A DNA stretch of 64,000 nt from Erysipelatoclostridium sp. An173 (GCF_002160495.1 NZ_NFKR01000006.1:1-64000), one strand, 5' to 3'. Positions 34,456-43,030 are shown, counted from the stretch's first letter. Notes: generated from the letters alone by a model not told the origin. Made by a program: numbers and translations.

Positions 34456-35280
34456 ATGTTTTGTGATTACCATTTGCATACTGAGTTTAGTGATGACTCT
34501 GACTACTTAATGGAAGATGTTGTAAAAGATGCAATCGAGAAGGGGATTGAAGAGATTTGTTTTACAGATCATGTAGATTATGGGATTAAATTGGATTGGG
34601 ATGATCCGGATTTTATTGAAGGAAAATCAGTGCCTAATGTTAATTATCCGGCATATTTTCAAAAAATAGAATATTTAACTAAAAAATACTATAATAAAAT
34701 TAGAATAAAAAAAGGATTAGAGTTTGGAATTCAAACCCATACTATCGATAAGTTTAAAAAATTATTTGATCGTTATACTTTTGATTTTATTATTTTATCA
34801 ATTCATCAAATTGAAGATAAAGAATTTTGGACTGGTGATTTTCAAAAAAATAAAACCGAAGATCAATACTATCAAAGGTACTATCAAGAATTGTATGAAG
34901 TAGTAAAAAATTATCATGATTATAGTGTTATCGGTCATTTTGATTTAATTAAAAGATACGATAATAAAGATGGCTACTCTGGTTTTGAAAATAATAAAGA
35001 AATAATTACAGCAATATTAAAATGTATTATTGAAGATGGTAAAGGAATTGAACTGAACACTTCATCAATACGTTATGGTCTTAATGATTTAATGCCATCA
35101 AGAAAGATACTAAAACTCTATCATGATTTAGGTGGTAGAATCATTACCATTGGTAGTGATAGTCATGAATCGGCACACTTAGGTGCTTATATTGAAGAAA
35201 TGAAAGATGAATTAAGAAAAATTGGTTTTAAAGAATTTTGTACTTATAAACAAATGGAACCAATTTTCCATAAACTATAA
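34456..35280 (+). CDS. hisJ: PHP-family phosphatase, HisJ-like (candidate histidinol-phosphatase)
   Basis: The 274-residue PHP-domain metallo-hydrolase starts MFCDYHLHTEFSDDSDYLMED (motif I H-x-H), followed by ICFTDHVDYGI, GLEFGIQTHTID and ILSIHQIEDKEFW. The C-terminal part has VIGHFDLIKRYD and GIELNTSSIRYG, then ITIGSDSHESAHLG. This order of metal ligands matches HisJ/HisK, which dephosphorylates histidinol phosphate, the step missing from the his operon at 3-9 kb. The match to that gap supports but does not prove the function. I use ATG 34456 behind AAAGGGGGACGACAT; the frame to 34375 is not needed. Confidence 0.78.
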   Translation: MFCDYHLHTEFSDDSDYLMEDVVKDAIEKGIEEICFTDHVDYGIKLDWDDPDFIEGKSVPNVNYPAYFQKIEYLTKKYYNKIRIKKGLEFGIQTHTIDKFKKLFDRYTFDFIILSIHQIEDKEFWTGDFQKNKTEDQYYQRYYQELYEVVKNYHDYSVIGHFDLIKRYDNKDGYSGFENNKEIITAILKCIIEDGKGIELNTSSIRYGLNDLMPSRKILKLYHDLGGRIITIGSDSHESAHLGAYIEEMKDELRKIGFKEFCTYKQMEPIFHKL

Positions 35281-35302
35281 AGATGGAAAATTCCATCTTT
35301 TA
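35279..35302 (+). terminator. Terminator of the PHP gene
   Basis: AAAGATGGAA (35279-35288) pairs with TTCCATCTTT (35291-35300). Confidence 0.75.
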
Positions 35303-35406
35303 TTATTTGTTTTTTTATTAAAATAACACGAATGGATTTTATAGAAATGTCTAGTCAATTGTGTCATAATTTAATAAAGGAAACATTTAATAAAGGAGGT
35401 GTAAAA

Positions 35407-36003
35407 ATGGAGGAAGTATTCCAAAATTGGTTAATAAAAAATAACCTTGATAAAAATATTGAACCATTAGTTTATGATGATAGAAAAATATATTCAATAA
35501 TATATGAAGATTTTTTAGGGGAACTAGTAGTTTGGCATAATTTGATAGTAGAAGAAATTATTACAAATCAAAAAACACGACAGCAAATGTATTATTTGCA
35601 TTATGAAATTAGTGATAAAACTGAAACAAATGAATTAGTTGAAAATTTTAAATGGCGAATATTTAATATTAATAGACAAGATTTTATCATTAAAAAAGAT
35701 GATCAATTGCGCAAAATATTACTTTGCTGTTCTAGTGGCTTAACATCAAGTTTATTTGTCATGAAATTAAATAATTTTTGTAAAGAACATAATGTTAATT
35801 ACCATTTTAAAGCAGCAAGTATTTTTGATAAAGAAGCATTGAATAAAGAATATGATTTGCTTTTGATGGCACCACAAGTACAACATTATACAAAAGGATT
35901 AGCTAATATTTTTCATCAGCGGATTTTAAATATTGATCCTAATGATTATGGTCAATATAATTGTAATAATATTATCGCTAAAATTCAGGAGATTTTTTTA
36001 TAA
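35407..36003 (+). CDS. Orphan PTS EIIB (lactose/cellobiose-type)-like protein with extra N-terminal domain
   Basis: The 198-residue product has a C-terminal domain (about residues 100-198) starting RKILLCCSSGLTSSLFVMKL, the EIIB P-loop with a phospho-acceptor-like Cys (C-x-S-G-x-T-S). It continues YDLLLMAPQVQHYTK like cellobiose EIIB. The first 100 residues (EEVFQNWLIKNNLDKNIEPLVYDD ...) do not belong to any PTS domain I recognise. No EIIA, EIIC or hydrolase gene is adjacent, so it may act as a signalling module rather than in transport. ATG 35407 follows AAAGGAGGTGTAAAA. The RpiR gene follows after 90 bp. Confidence 0.72.
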   Translation: MEEVFQNWLIKNNLDKNIEPLVYDDRKIYSIIYEDFLGELVVWHNLIVEEIITNQKTRQQMYYLHYEISDKTETNELVENFKWRIFNINRQDFIIKKDDQLRKILLCCSSGLTSSLFVMKLNNFCKEHNVNYHFKAASIFDKEALNKEYDLLLMAPQVQHYTKGLANIFHQRILNIDPNDYGQYNCNNIIAKIQEIFL

Positions 36004-36093
36004 TCATCGTTATGTCTCAATTTCTTTTTGAATAGAAATGGTATATACTATTATTAAAGGTGGTCTTACAGTAAATATATAGAAAGAGAGTAG

Positions 36094-36852
36094 ATGTATA
36101 TGGAACTGATGATTTCAAGAATTTTAAAATATTTAAACGGGTGTCTTGATGATGATCATATGTACCGAATTGGTAATTTTGTTATCCAGCATTATACAGA
36201 AATGGAAAAATATGATTTAGATGGTTTTTTAAGTGCTAGTAATTTTAGTGAAAGTGAATTGCTTGATTTTTGTAGACATTTTGGAATTCATAGTTATGAT
36301 GAATTTAAGGGACGACTATTAGCAGATCATCAAAGCCGCTTAGAACAAATTCATGCTAGAATGTTGAATTTAGATTGTAATCAGTTTATTGAACATTTAG
36401 ATACTAGTTATGATAAAGAAGAATTGAATCAGTTAATTGATGAGCTTTGTGATTTGATCTTTAAGAAAAAAAGGATCGTTATTATTGGGGCGCTATATCC
36501 AAGTAGTGTAGCTGTTGATTTTCAAACTGATTTAATCTCTTTAGGAAAAGAAGTAGTCGAATATCATAGTTTTGATACCAAATTTGAATTTGGTGACGAT
36601 GATGTTGTATTTTTCATTACGGCAACAGGTAGATTAATGGAACAAAACGTCAAAAAGTTAAAACCGCAAAATATTTGTGAAGCATATTTAGTATTAATCA
36701 CTCAAAATATCAAATATCGTCAATATGAAAATATATGTGCTGATTATGCAATAGAAGTATTAGGTAAATTTGATGGAATTCAGTTTAACTATCAAATAAT
36801 GATGATTTTTGATTTGTTACGGATTCGTTATTATCAAAAATATTATCGTTAA
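36094..36852 (+). CDS. RpiR-like regulator with SIS domain
   Basis: The 252 residues follow the RpiR plan. The N-terminal HTH_6 part is divergent (YDLDGFLSASNFSESELLDFCRHFGIHSYDEFKGRLLADH). The SIS domain shows RIVIIGALYPSSVAVDFQTDLISLG and VVFFITATGRLMEQNVKKL. Several expected sugar-phosphate Ser/Thr positions are altered, so its ligand may differ from common RpiR proteins. It starts at ATG 36094, or equally ATG 36100, after AAAGAGAG. Likely linked functionally to the EIIB-like gene before it. A terminator follows. Confidence 0.75.
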   Translation: MYMELMISRILKYLNGCLDDDHMYRIGNFVIQHYTEMEKYDLDGFLSASNFSESELLDFCRHFGIHSYDEFKGRLLADHQSRLEQIHARMLNLDCNQFIEHLDTSYDKEELNQLIDELCDLIFKKKRIVIIGALYPSSVAVDFQTDLISLGKEVVEYHSFDTKFEFGDDDVVFFITATGRLMEQNVKKLKPQNICEAYLVLITQNIKYRQYENICADYAIEVLGKFDGIQFNYQIMMIFDLLRIRYYQKYYR

Positions 36853-36871
36853 TATATCATAATTACAAGAT

Positions 36872-36894
36872 AAGGCATTTTAAGTGCCTTTTTT
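36872..36894 (+). terminator. Terminator of the RpiR-like gene
   Basis: AAGGCA (36872-36877) pairs with TGCCTT (36885-36890), followed by T residues to 36894. Confidence 0.78.
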
Positions 36895-36966
36895 GTTTAG
36901 AGTGAAAATATTGTTATTGACTTTGAGTTAACTATAAGTTGTATGATATAAAAAAGAAAGGTGGCT

Positions 36967-37281
36967 ATGACTATGAAGATTATGTTAATAGTTCTAAATG
37001 AAGACGATGGAAAAAAGATTGCAAATGAATTAGAGATGGATGATTACAAAGTTACAAGATTAAAAAGTTTAGGTGGTTTTATTAAAGATGGTCAAATAGC
37101 AATCATGCTGGCATTAGAAGAATACCAGATTAAAATGGCTTTAAAAACTGTTAAAGATAATTTAGATAATAGTAATGAAAAAATTGAACTTGATAATATT
37201 TGTACTTGCACTTTAAATCGATTAACAGTTGATCAGGCAGCAATCTTTATTTTAGATCCAGATAAGTTAATATTAATATAA
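36967..37281 (+). CDS. DarA/PstA-like cyclic-di-AMP-binding PII-type protein
   Basis: The 104-residue ferredoxin-fold protein has the DarA (YaaQ, DUF970) core: KIMLIVLNEDDGKKIANEL, then DDYKVTRLKSLGGFIKDGQIAIMLALEE, and AAIFILDPDKL at the end. In the family the K/R-V-T-(K/R)-L-x-(T/S)-x-G-G-F segment contributes to c-di-AMP binding. It is well conserved here apart from the T-T-G-G loop (SLGG). DarA proteins relay c-di-AMP levels (osmotic, wall and metabolic control) to unknown partners. ATG 36967 is used; GTG 36961 and ATG 36973 are in frame. AAAGAAAGGTGG precedes it. Confidence 0.75.
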   Translation: MTMKIMLIVLNEDDGKKIANELEMDDYKVTRLKSLGGFIKDGQIAIMLALEEYQIKMALKTVKDNLDNSNEKIELDNICTCTLNRLTVDQAAIFILDPDKLILI

Positions 37282-37285
37282 TAAT

Positions 37286-37314
37286 AAATCCTGTTTTTTC
37301 ATAAAACAGGATTT
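37286..37314. terminator. Bidirectional terminator between darA-like and DUF362 genes
   Basis: AAATCCTGTTTT (37286-37297) pairs with AAAACAGGATTT (37303-37314). Confidence 0.85.
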
Positions 37315-37339
37315 AATCGTTTATTATAATTAAAAAAAA

Positions 37340-38224
37340 CTAATCAATATTAATAATTTCGTATTCACGATTTCCTAATTGTAATTTAGCGGCAGCTTCA
37401 ACAGTATGAATACCATGACGTGAATCCATACGTTCAATTAATGCAGCTTTTCCATCATCAGGTGAATTAATAACAGCATCATAGCATGCTTGATCTAGAG
37501 CTACTGGATCGATAGAAGCAAAGATTCCAATATCTGCCATTTCTGGAGGTGCTGGATGAGAATCACAGTCACAATCGACAGATAAGTTATTAGCTACATT
37601 TATATAAACAATATTGTCTTTACCCATGTAATCAATAACTCCTTTACATGCATCAGCCATTGATTCAAGAAAATGATCTTGTTCAGGTAAGTTATCCCAT
37701 AGTTTTTTAGGATCTGTAGTGACTCCGGCAGTATGAATATTTGCTTTTCCGTTAGAAGATGCGATACCAATACTCATATTTTTTAAAGCACCACCAAAAC
37801 CACCCATGGCATGACCTTTAAAATGAGATAGGACAACCATTGATTGATAGTTTTTAAAGTGTTCACCAACAATATCAGCTTTTAAATGGAAACCATTAGT
37901 AATTGGTAATTCTATTTCTCCAAATTCATCCATAATATCACATGGTGCAATTGCTTTAAATCCATGATCTTCAATAGTTTGCCAATGATCTTTAACATCC
38001 ATTCTTTTACCACCATAAGCAGTACAACATTCAACAATTGTTCCTTGTAATTTAGAAACTAAATCTTTAATTAGATTAGGATTTAAAAAGTTGTGTCCAC
38101 CAGGTTCACCTGTAGAAATTTTAATTGCTACTTTACCTTTTAAATCTCTATTTAGTGCTTCATAAATTTTAATTAAACTTTCAGCACTAATCTCTTTAGT
38201 AAAATAAACATTTGCTTTTTCCAT
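37340..38224 (-). CDS. DUF362 family protein
   Basis: The 294 residues match the DUF362 family: KVAIKISTGEPGGHNFLNP near the N-terminus, VLSHFKGHAMGGFGGALKNMSIG in the middle, and NVANNLSVDCDCDSHPAPP with a Cys/Asp cluster, then ADIGIFASIDPVALDQACYDAV. Many members carry ferredoxin-type 4Fe-4S clusters; only the DCDCDSH cluster is visible here, so no classical 2x4Fe-4S domain. The biochemical role is unknown. ATG 38224 follows AAGGAAGATAGTC. Its promoter has the 19-bp spacer and internal dyad expected for MerR-family control. Confidence 0.82.
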   Translation of the reverse strand: MEKANVYFTKEISAESLIKIYEALNRDLKGKVAIKISTGEPGGHNFLNPNLIKDLVSKLQGTIVECCTAYGGKRMDVKDHWQTIEDHGFKAIAPCDIMDEFGEIELPITNGFHLKADIVGEHFKNYQSMVVLSHFKGHAMGGFGGALKNMSIGIASSNGKANIHTAGVTTDPKKLWDNLPEQDHFLESMADACKGVIDYMGKDNIVYINVANNLSVDCDCDSHPAPPEMADIGIFASIDPVALDQACYDAVINSPDDGKAALIERMDSRHGIHTVEAAAKLQLGNREYEIINID

Positions 38225-38238
38225 GACTATCTTCCTTT

Positions 38239-38258
38239 CTAAAGTTTTCTAACTTTAG
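38239..38258 (-). repeat. 8-bp inverted repeat in the 5' untranslated region of the DUF362 gene
   Basis: CTAAAGTT, 4-bp TTCT, AACTTTAG. The arms resemble those of the dyad inside the promoter spacer. Confidence 0.7.
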
Positions 38259-38262
38259 TTTC

Positions 38263-38293
38263 ATTATAGTCCTTAAAGTTCACTTTAAGTCAA
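38263..38293 (-). promoter_or_regulatory. MerR-type promoter with 19-bp spacer and dyad
   Basis: On the minus strand TTGACT (38293-38288), a 19-bp spacer and TATAAT (38268-38263). The spacer holds the perfect dyad CTTAAAGT-TC-ACTTTAAG (38272-38289). An over-long 19-bp spacer with a centred dyad is the hallmark of MerR-activated promoters. It overlaps the stop codon of the GNAT gene on the same strand. Confidence 0.78.
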
Positions 38294-38740
38294 CACTTTT
38301 TCCATTACATAGTTAGTTAAAACAACACCATTTCTAATTACTTGTTGTTCTTTAATTACTTGATAACCTCTTTTTAAAAAGAAAGATTTTGCAGTAATTG
38401 ATGCATGAGTAGTAATCTTAGAAACATTAAATTTCATTTCCAATTTATCGCATATTTTAGTAGCGATTCCTTGTTTTTGAAAATCTTTATGGACATATAA
38501 ACGATCTAAATAACCGGTTTGATCGATATCACCAAAACCAACGATTAAATCGTTTTCTATTGCAACTAAACAATAATTTTTGGCTAATGATTGTTGCCAA
38601 ATCTTTAGATCAATATTTTTATTTGCCCAGGCATCAACTTGTTCTTTAGTATAGTCTTGAATATTAATGTTATGAACAGTTTGATAAAATAAATCAATGA
38701 TTTCTTTACAATCTGCACTTCTATATTCTCTAAGTATCAT
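38285..38740 (-). CDS. GNAT-family N-acetyltransferase
   Basis: The 151-residue product begins ILREYRSADCKEIIDLFYQTVHNINIQDYT, a common start in the YafP-like GNAT group. Acetyl-CoA-binding motif A is LDRLYVHKDFQKQGIATKICDKLE (Q-x-x-G-I-A). It ends with a typical SITAKSFFLKRGYQVIKEQ. Substrate unknown; some relatives modify antibiotics or toxic amines. ATG 38740 follows TTGGAGGTATTTAA. Its 3' end carries the DUF362 promoter. Confidence 0.88.
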   Translation of the reverse strand: MILREYRSADCKEIIDLFYQTVHNINIQDYTKEQVDAWANKNIDLKIWQQSLAKNYCLVAIENDLIVGFGDIDQTGYLDRLYVHKDFQKQGIATKICDKLEMKFNVSKITTHASITAKSFFLKRGYQVIKEQQVIRNGVVLTNYVMEKVLT

Positions 38741-38901
38741 TTAAATACCTCCAAATACTATTCATTATATAATACCTTCTAGATAAATATTAACATTATT
38801 TTTTCAAAAATTGAAAGACATTAAAAAAACAATGAAAGCTATTTCATTATTTAAATTAATTCGTTAAAATATAATCATCAAGAACGAAAGGAAGTAAGTA
38901 T

Positions 38902-40296
38902 ATGGAAAAAAAACCAGTAAAAATTGTTACAATTGGTGGTGGAAGTAGTTATACACCAGAATTGATGGAAGGATTTATTAAAAGATACAATGAACTACCA
39001 ATTAAAGAAATTTGGTTAGTTGATATTGAAGATGGTAAAGAAAAATTAGAAATCGTTGGAGCAATGGCTCAAAGAATGTGGGATGCATCACCATATGATG
39101 TTAAAGTTCATTTAACTTTAGATCGTCGCGAAGCTTTAAAAGATGCTGATTTTGTTACAACTCAATTTAGAGTTGGTTTATTAAATGCTAGAATTAAAGA
39201 TGAAAGAATTCCATTTTCTTATGGTTTATTAGGTCAAGAAACAAATGGAGCAGGAGGAATTTTTAAAGCATTTAGAACAATTCCAGTAATTTTAAGTATT
39301 GTTGAAGATATGAAAGAATTATGCCCTAATGCATGGTTAATCAACTTTACTAATCCAAGTGGTATGGTTACTGAATCAGTAATGCGTTATGGTAAATGGG
39401 ATCGTGTAATTGGATTATGTAATGTTCCAGTTGGAGCAATGATGGCTGAACCAGAAACTATTGGGACTACATTAGATAAATTAATCTATAAATTTGCCGG
39501 ATTAAACCATTTCCATTGGCATCGTGTATTTGATATTCATGGTAATGATGTAACAGGAAAAATCATTGATGCAATGTATGAAGGAAAAGATGCTGGAATT
39601 CCTGCTAATATTCATGATATTCCATTCTTTAAAGAACAATTAAAACAAATGAATTTAATTCCATGTGGATATCATCGTTATTACTATCGTCAAGAAGAAA
39701 TGCTTAAACATGGTTTGGAAGAATATAATACAATTGGAACAAGAGCACAACAGGTAAAACAAACAGAAGCTGAATTGTTTGAATTATATAAAGATCCTGA
39801 TTTAAATGTTAAACCAGAACAATTAGCTAAACGTGGTGGGGCTCATTATAGTGATGCAGCTTGTGAAACAATTGCTTCAATTTATGCTAATAAAAATACT
39901 CATATTGTTGTAACTACAAAAAATAATGGTGCTGTACCAGATTTACCAGCTGATTGTGCAGTAGAAGTATCTGCCCATATTGGAGCAGCAGGAGCATTAC
40001 CAATTGCTTTTGGACCTTTAGAACCAGCACAACGTGGATGGTTACAATGTATGAAAAATATGGAATTATGTGTAGAAGAAGCAGCTGTTACTGGAGATTA
40101 TGGATTAGCATTACAAGCATTTATATTAAATCCACAAATTCCTTCAGGTGAAACTGCAAAACGTGTCTTAGATGAATTATTAATTGCACATAAAAAATAT
40201 TTACCACAATTTGCAGACAAAATTGCTGAATTAGAAGCTGCAGGAGTTACTGTAAAAGATGATGTAGCTCGTGAATTAACAGAAAAAGGATTATAA
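38902..40296 (+). CDS. 6-phospho-alpha/beta-glucosidase, glycoside hydrolase family 4
   Basis: The 464 residues have the GH4 NAD-binding N-terminus KIVTIGGGSSYTPELMEGFI and the family signature WLINFTNPSGMVTE with GLCNVPVGAM. The Mn-binding Cys/His region is CNVP and LNHFHWHR. GH4 enzymes need NAD+ and Mn2+ and cleave 6-phospho-glycosides delivered by a PTS. The LLGQETNGAGGIFKAFRTIP segment resembles 6-phospho-beta-glucosidases (LicH/CelF). No transporter genes are adjacent. ATG follows GAAAGGAAGTAAGTAT. Cytoplasmic. Confidence 0.92.
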   Translation: MEKKPVKIVTIGGGSSYTPELMEGFIKRYNELPIKEIWLVDIEDGKEKLEIVGAMAQRMWDASPYDVKVHLTLDRREALKDADFVTTQFRVGLLNARIKDERIPFSYGLLGQETNGAGGIFKAFRTIPVILSIVEDMKELCPNAWLINFTNPSGMVTESVMRYGKWDRVIGLCNVPVGAMMAEPETIGTTLDKLIYKFAGLNHFHWHRVFDIHGNDVTGKIIDAMYEGKDAGIPANIHDIPFFKEQLKQMNLIPCGYHRYYYRQEEMLKHGLEEYNTIGTRAQQVKQTEAELFELYKDPDLNVKPEQLAKRGGAHYSDAACETIASIYANKNTHIVVTTKNNGAVPDLPADCAVEVSAHIGAAGALPIAFGPLEPAQRGWLQCMKNMELCVEEAAVTGDYGLALQAFILNPQIPSGETAKRVLDELLIAHKKYLPQFADKIAELEAAGVTVKDDVARELTEKGL

Positions 40297-40303
40297 AAAG
40301 GAA

Positions 40304-40330
40304 AAGGGGGTTGAAATGAAATGCCCCCTT
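40304..40330. terminator. Bidirectional terminator between GH4 and M42 genes
   Basis: AAGGGGG (40304-40310) pairs with CCCCCTT (40324-40330). Confidence 0.82.
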
Positions 40331-41345
40331 ATTTTATATAAGCTAAAATTAATTTTAATGTATTTTCGACTCCTTGAAGATGAGTTCTTTCCATACCGTG
40401 TGATGCACAAACACCAGGACCGATTAGGGCACCCTTGATATTTTGACCACCTCTTAATGCGGCTGAAACATCACTACTATAGAAAGGATAAATATCAACA
40501 GCATATTGTAAATTATTTTCTTTTGCTAGATTAATTAATCTAGTAGTCATTTCATAGTCATATGGACCACTGCCATCTTTAGCACAGATACTTACATCAT
40601 ATTCACTGCATGATAAATCTAAACCAATACATCCCATATCAACAGCTATTAACTCACTTATTTGATTAGAAATATAGCTGCTACCATGACCAACTTCTTC
40701 ATAAGTAGAGATAATTAATTGTAAATTATGTTGAGGTTTGATATTTTCTGTTGCAATAGTTTTTAATAATCCAAATAAAATAGCAACACTAACCTTATCG
40801 TCTAAAAATCTTGATTTAATAAAACCTGATCCAGTAATTGTTGTTTTAGGATCGATAGCAATGAAGTCACCATTACCAATACCTAACTTTTCAACATCAG
40901 CTTTGTTTTTTACTATTTCATCAATACGAATGTGCATTGTATCACATGTTCTTTCTAAAGTACGAGCGTCTTTATATACATGGACAGCTGGAGAGTTTGA
41001 TAAAATAGTTCCCGTATAACTACGACCATCACGAGTTATAATTCGACAATACTCACCATCTAAAGTAGGAATAATTGGACCACCAATATTAGTAAAAGCA
41101 AGTGTTCCGTCATCTTTAATACTTCTAACCATTAAACCTAATGTATCAACGTGACCGCAAAAGCCAATTGTATAGTCATCATTACCTTCAACAAATATTT
41201 CTAGATTTCCTTTATTAGTTATCGCAGTTTTAAAACCTAGTTGTTCAGCTTCTTTTTGACAATAGCTAATAACTTCTTTAGTATAACCAGAAGGACTATC
41301 GATTGCCATAATATCTTTTAAAATATGTAATATATAATCATTCAT
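40329..41345 (-). CDS. M42-family metallo-aminopeptidase
   Basis: The 338-residue cytosolic aminopeptidase (PepA/YsdC/FrvX type) uses two metal ions. Motifs: IDSPSGYTKEV at the start, IGFCGHVDTLGLMV (metal His and Asp), KSRFLDDKVSVAILFG (bridging Asp), STYEEVGHGSS (catalytic/metal Glu pair) and the late GPGVCASHGMERTH (metal His). M42 enzymes form dodecameric shells that trim peptides. ATG 41345 follows TTGGAGGTATTTATA; the frame extends to 41366 without need. Single gene. Confidence 0.9.
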   Translation of the reverse strand: MNDYILHILKDIMAIDSPSGYTKEVISYCQKEAEQLGFKTAITNKGNLEIFVEGNDDYTIGFCGHVDTLGLMVRSIKDDGTLAFTNIGGPIIPTLDGEYCRIITRDGRSYTGTILSNSPAVHVYKDARTLERTCDTMHIRIDEIVKNKADVEKLGIGNGDFIAIDPKTTITGSGFIKSRFLDDKVSVAILFGLLKTIATENIKPQHNLQLIISTYEEVGHGSSYISNQISELIAVDMGCIGLDLSCSEYDVSICAKDGSGPYDYEMTTRLINLAKENNLQYAVDIYPFYSSDVSAALRGGQNIKGALIGPGVCASHGMERTHLQGVENTLKLILAYIK

Positions 41346-41560
41346 TATAAATACCTCCAATGGCAATTATTATAACATAATATATTATAGTTTTGTGAGG
41401 TAAATAATTTTTAATCTGTTAATGGATTTTTATATTACATAAACTGAATATTTGCATTTAAATTTTTGGAAATTAGTATATTTATGGTTAGTAATATTTT
41501 AAAAATGAGGTAAGATTTAAAAAGATATAAGTATATTGATAAAATAGTATTTTTAGTATA

Positions 41561-41589
41561 TTGACTTATTGTAAGAGAATTAGTAAAAT
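41561..41589 (+). promoter_or_regulatory. Promoter of the riboswitch-mepA transcript
   Basis: TTGACT (41561-41566), 17-bp spacer, TAAAAT (41584-41589). The transcript would start at the first base or two of the riboswitch hairpin. Bases 41367-41560 hold nothing else I recognise. Confidence 0.78.
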
Positions 41590-41595
41590 AAAACT

Positions 41596-41663
41596 ACATG
41601 TCGCCGGACATTACCTCTATCTATTCCAGTAGGCCTTAGTTGGAATGGATAAGAGGTTTTTTT
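41596..41663 (+). promoter_or_regulatory. Probable guanidine-IV (mepA motif) riboswitch with terminator
   Basis: Hairpin 1 is ATGTC (41598-41602), loop GCCG, GACAT (41607-41611). Next comes a long terminator stem, ACCTCT-ATC-TATTCCA (41613-41628) with TGGAATGGATAAGAGGT (41641-41657), whose loop contains AGGCC, then seven T. Loop 1 GCC can pair with loop 2 GGC, a kissing contact. The CGCCGGACAT core, the size, the kissing loops, the overlap with a terminator and the downstream MATE pump all match the mepA motif shown by others to bind guanidine and act as an ON switch. The assignment is from memory of the motif, not an Rfam search. Confidence 0.72.
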
Positions 41664-41704
41664 AATGTTAATAATGTTATTTTTTTAGTTGTAAAGGAGA
41701 AATT

Positions 41705-43030
41705 ATGATTATGGAACAGCAAAATTATTTTAAAGAATTTGCCAAGTATACCTCGTTAAATGTGCTAGGAATGATTGGATTATCTTGTTATATTTTAGCG
41801 GATACATTTTTTGTTTCTAAGGCCTTAGGTGCTAATGGACTTGCAGCTTTAAATCTTGCAATTCCAATTTATAGTTTTATAAATGGTAGTGGATTAATGA
41901 TCGGTATGGGTGGTGCTACTAAATATTCAATTTTTAAAAGTCAAAACAATTTTAAAAAGGCAAATAACATTTTTACTCAGGCTTTCTTTCTTGTAGTGAC
42001 AATGGCAGCGATATATTTTTTGATTGGAATCCTATTTTCTGGTCCGCTAGCTAAATTACTAGGAGCAACTAAAAGTGTTTATGATATGAGTAGTGTTTAT
42101 TTACGAGTTATATTAGTATTTGCACCGATGTTTATGATGAATAATTTATTATTATGTTATGTTCGTAATGATGGCGCACCACAATTATCAATGATGGCAA
42201 TGTTAGGTGGTAGTTTTTCTAATATAGTTTTAGATTATGTTTTTATGTTTCCTTTGGATATGGGGATTTTTGGTGCTGCTTTTGCAACTGGATTAGCACC
42301 AGTTATTAGTATTTTGATACTTTCACCATTTTTTATAAAAAAATTAAATAATTTTAAATTAGTTAAAACTAAATTAGTAGATAGACATATTTTAGATATC
42401 GTTTCTAGTGGGTTGCCATCATTAGTAACTGAGGTGTCTTCAGGAATAGTTATGATTATCTTTAATATGATTATTTTAAACTTAGCTGGAAATACTGGAG
42501 TGGCAGCTTATGGCGTTATTGCAAATTTATCTTTAGTAGTTATTTCTATTTATACAGGTATATCTCAAGGCATCCAACCGCTTCTAAGTAGTGGCTATGG
42601 TTCTGGACAAATAAAAAAGGTACATATTATTTTTAAATATGCAATATTTAGTGTAGTGATAATATCTATTTGTATATATTTAATTATCTTTTTTAAATGT
42701 GATGTGATTGCTGGAATTTTCAATAGTGAAAATAATATAGCTTTACAAAATATCGCTGAAAATGGCTTGAAAATATATTTTGTTGGTTGTCTTTTTGCTG
42801 GTATTAATATTGTATCGTCTATTTATTTTACTTCAATAGAGCATCCATTACCAGCGCATGTAATATCACTGTTACGTGGTTTTATCATTATTATTCCAAT
42901 GGCATTTTTCTTATCTTTGATTGCCAATATGAATGGTGTTTGGGCAACGTTCCCGGTTACAGAGTTTATTGTTTGTACTATAAGTGTTATTTTAATTAAA
43001 GTTACAAGTAAAAAAATGATGAAGATGTAG
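41705..43030 (+). CDS. mepA: MATE-family efflux transporter (MepA-like)
   Basis: The 441-residue membrane protein has twelve hydrophobic segments and the two-fold MATE repeat. The N-terminal part reads YTSLNVLGMIGLSCYILADTFFVSKALGANGLAALNLAIP, with GSGLMIGMGGATKYSI. The second half has GLPSLVTEVSSGIVMIIFNMIIL and GISQGIQPLLSSGYGSGQ. MepA pumps export cationic compounds using H+ or Na+. Control by a guanidine-IV riboswitch suggests guanidinium or related cations as substrate. ATG 41705 follows AAAGGAGAAATT. Confidence 0.9.
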   Translation: MIMEQQNYFKEFAKYTSLNVLGMIGLSCYILADTFFVSKALGANGLAALNLAIPIYSFINGSGLMIGMGGATKYSIFKSQNNFKKANNIFTQAFFLVVTMAAIYFLIGILFSGPLAKLLGATKSVYDMSSVYLRVILVFAPMFMMNNLLLCYVRNDGAPQLSMMAMLGGSFSNIVLDYVFMFPLDMGIFGAAFATGLAPVISILILSPFFIKKLNNFKLVKTKLVDRHILDIVSSGLPSLVTEVSSGIVMIIFNMIILNLAGNTGVAAYGVIANLSLVVISIYTGISQGIQPLLSSGYGSGQIKKVHIIFKYAIFSVVIISICIYLIIFFKCDVIAGIFNSENNIALQNIAENGLKIYFVGCLFAGINIVSSIYFTSIEHPLPAHVISLLRGFIIIIPMAFFLSLIANMNGVWATFPVTEFIVCTISVILIKVTSKKMMKM

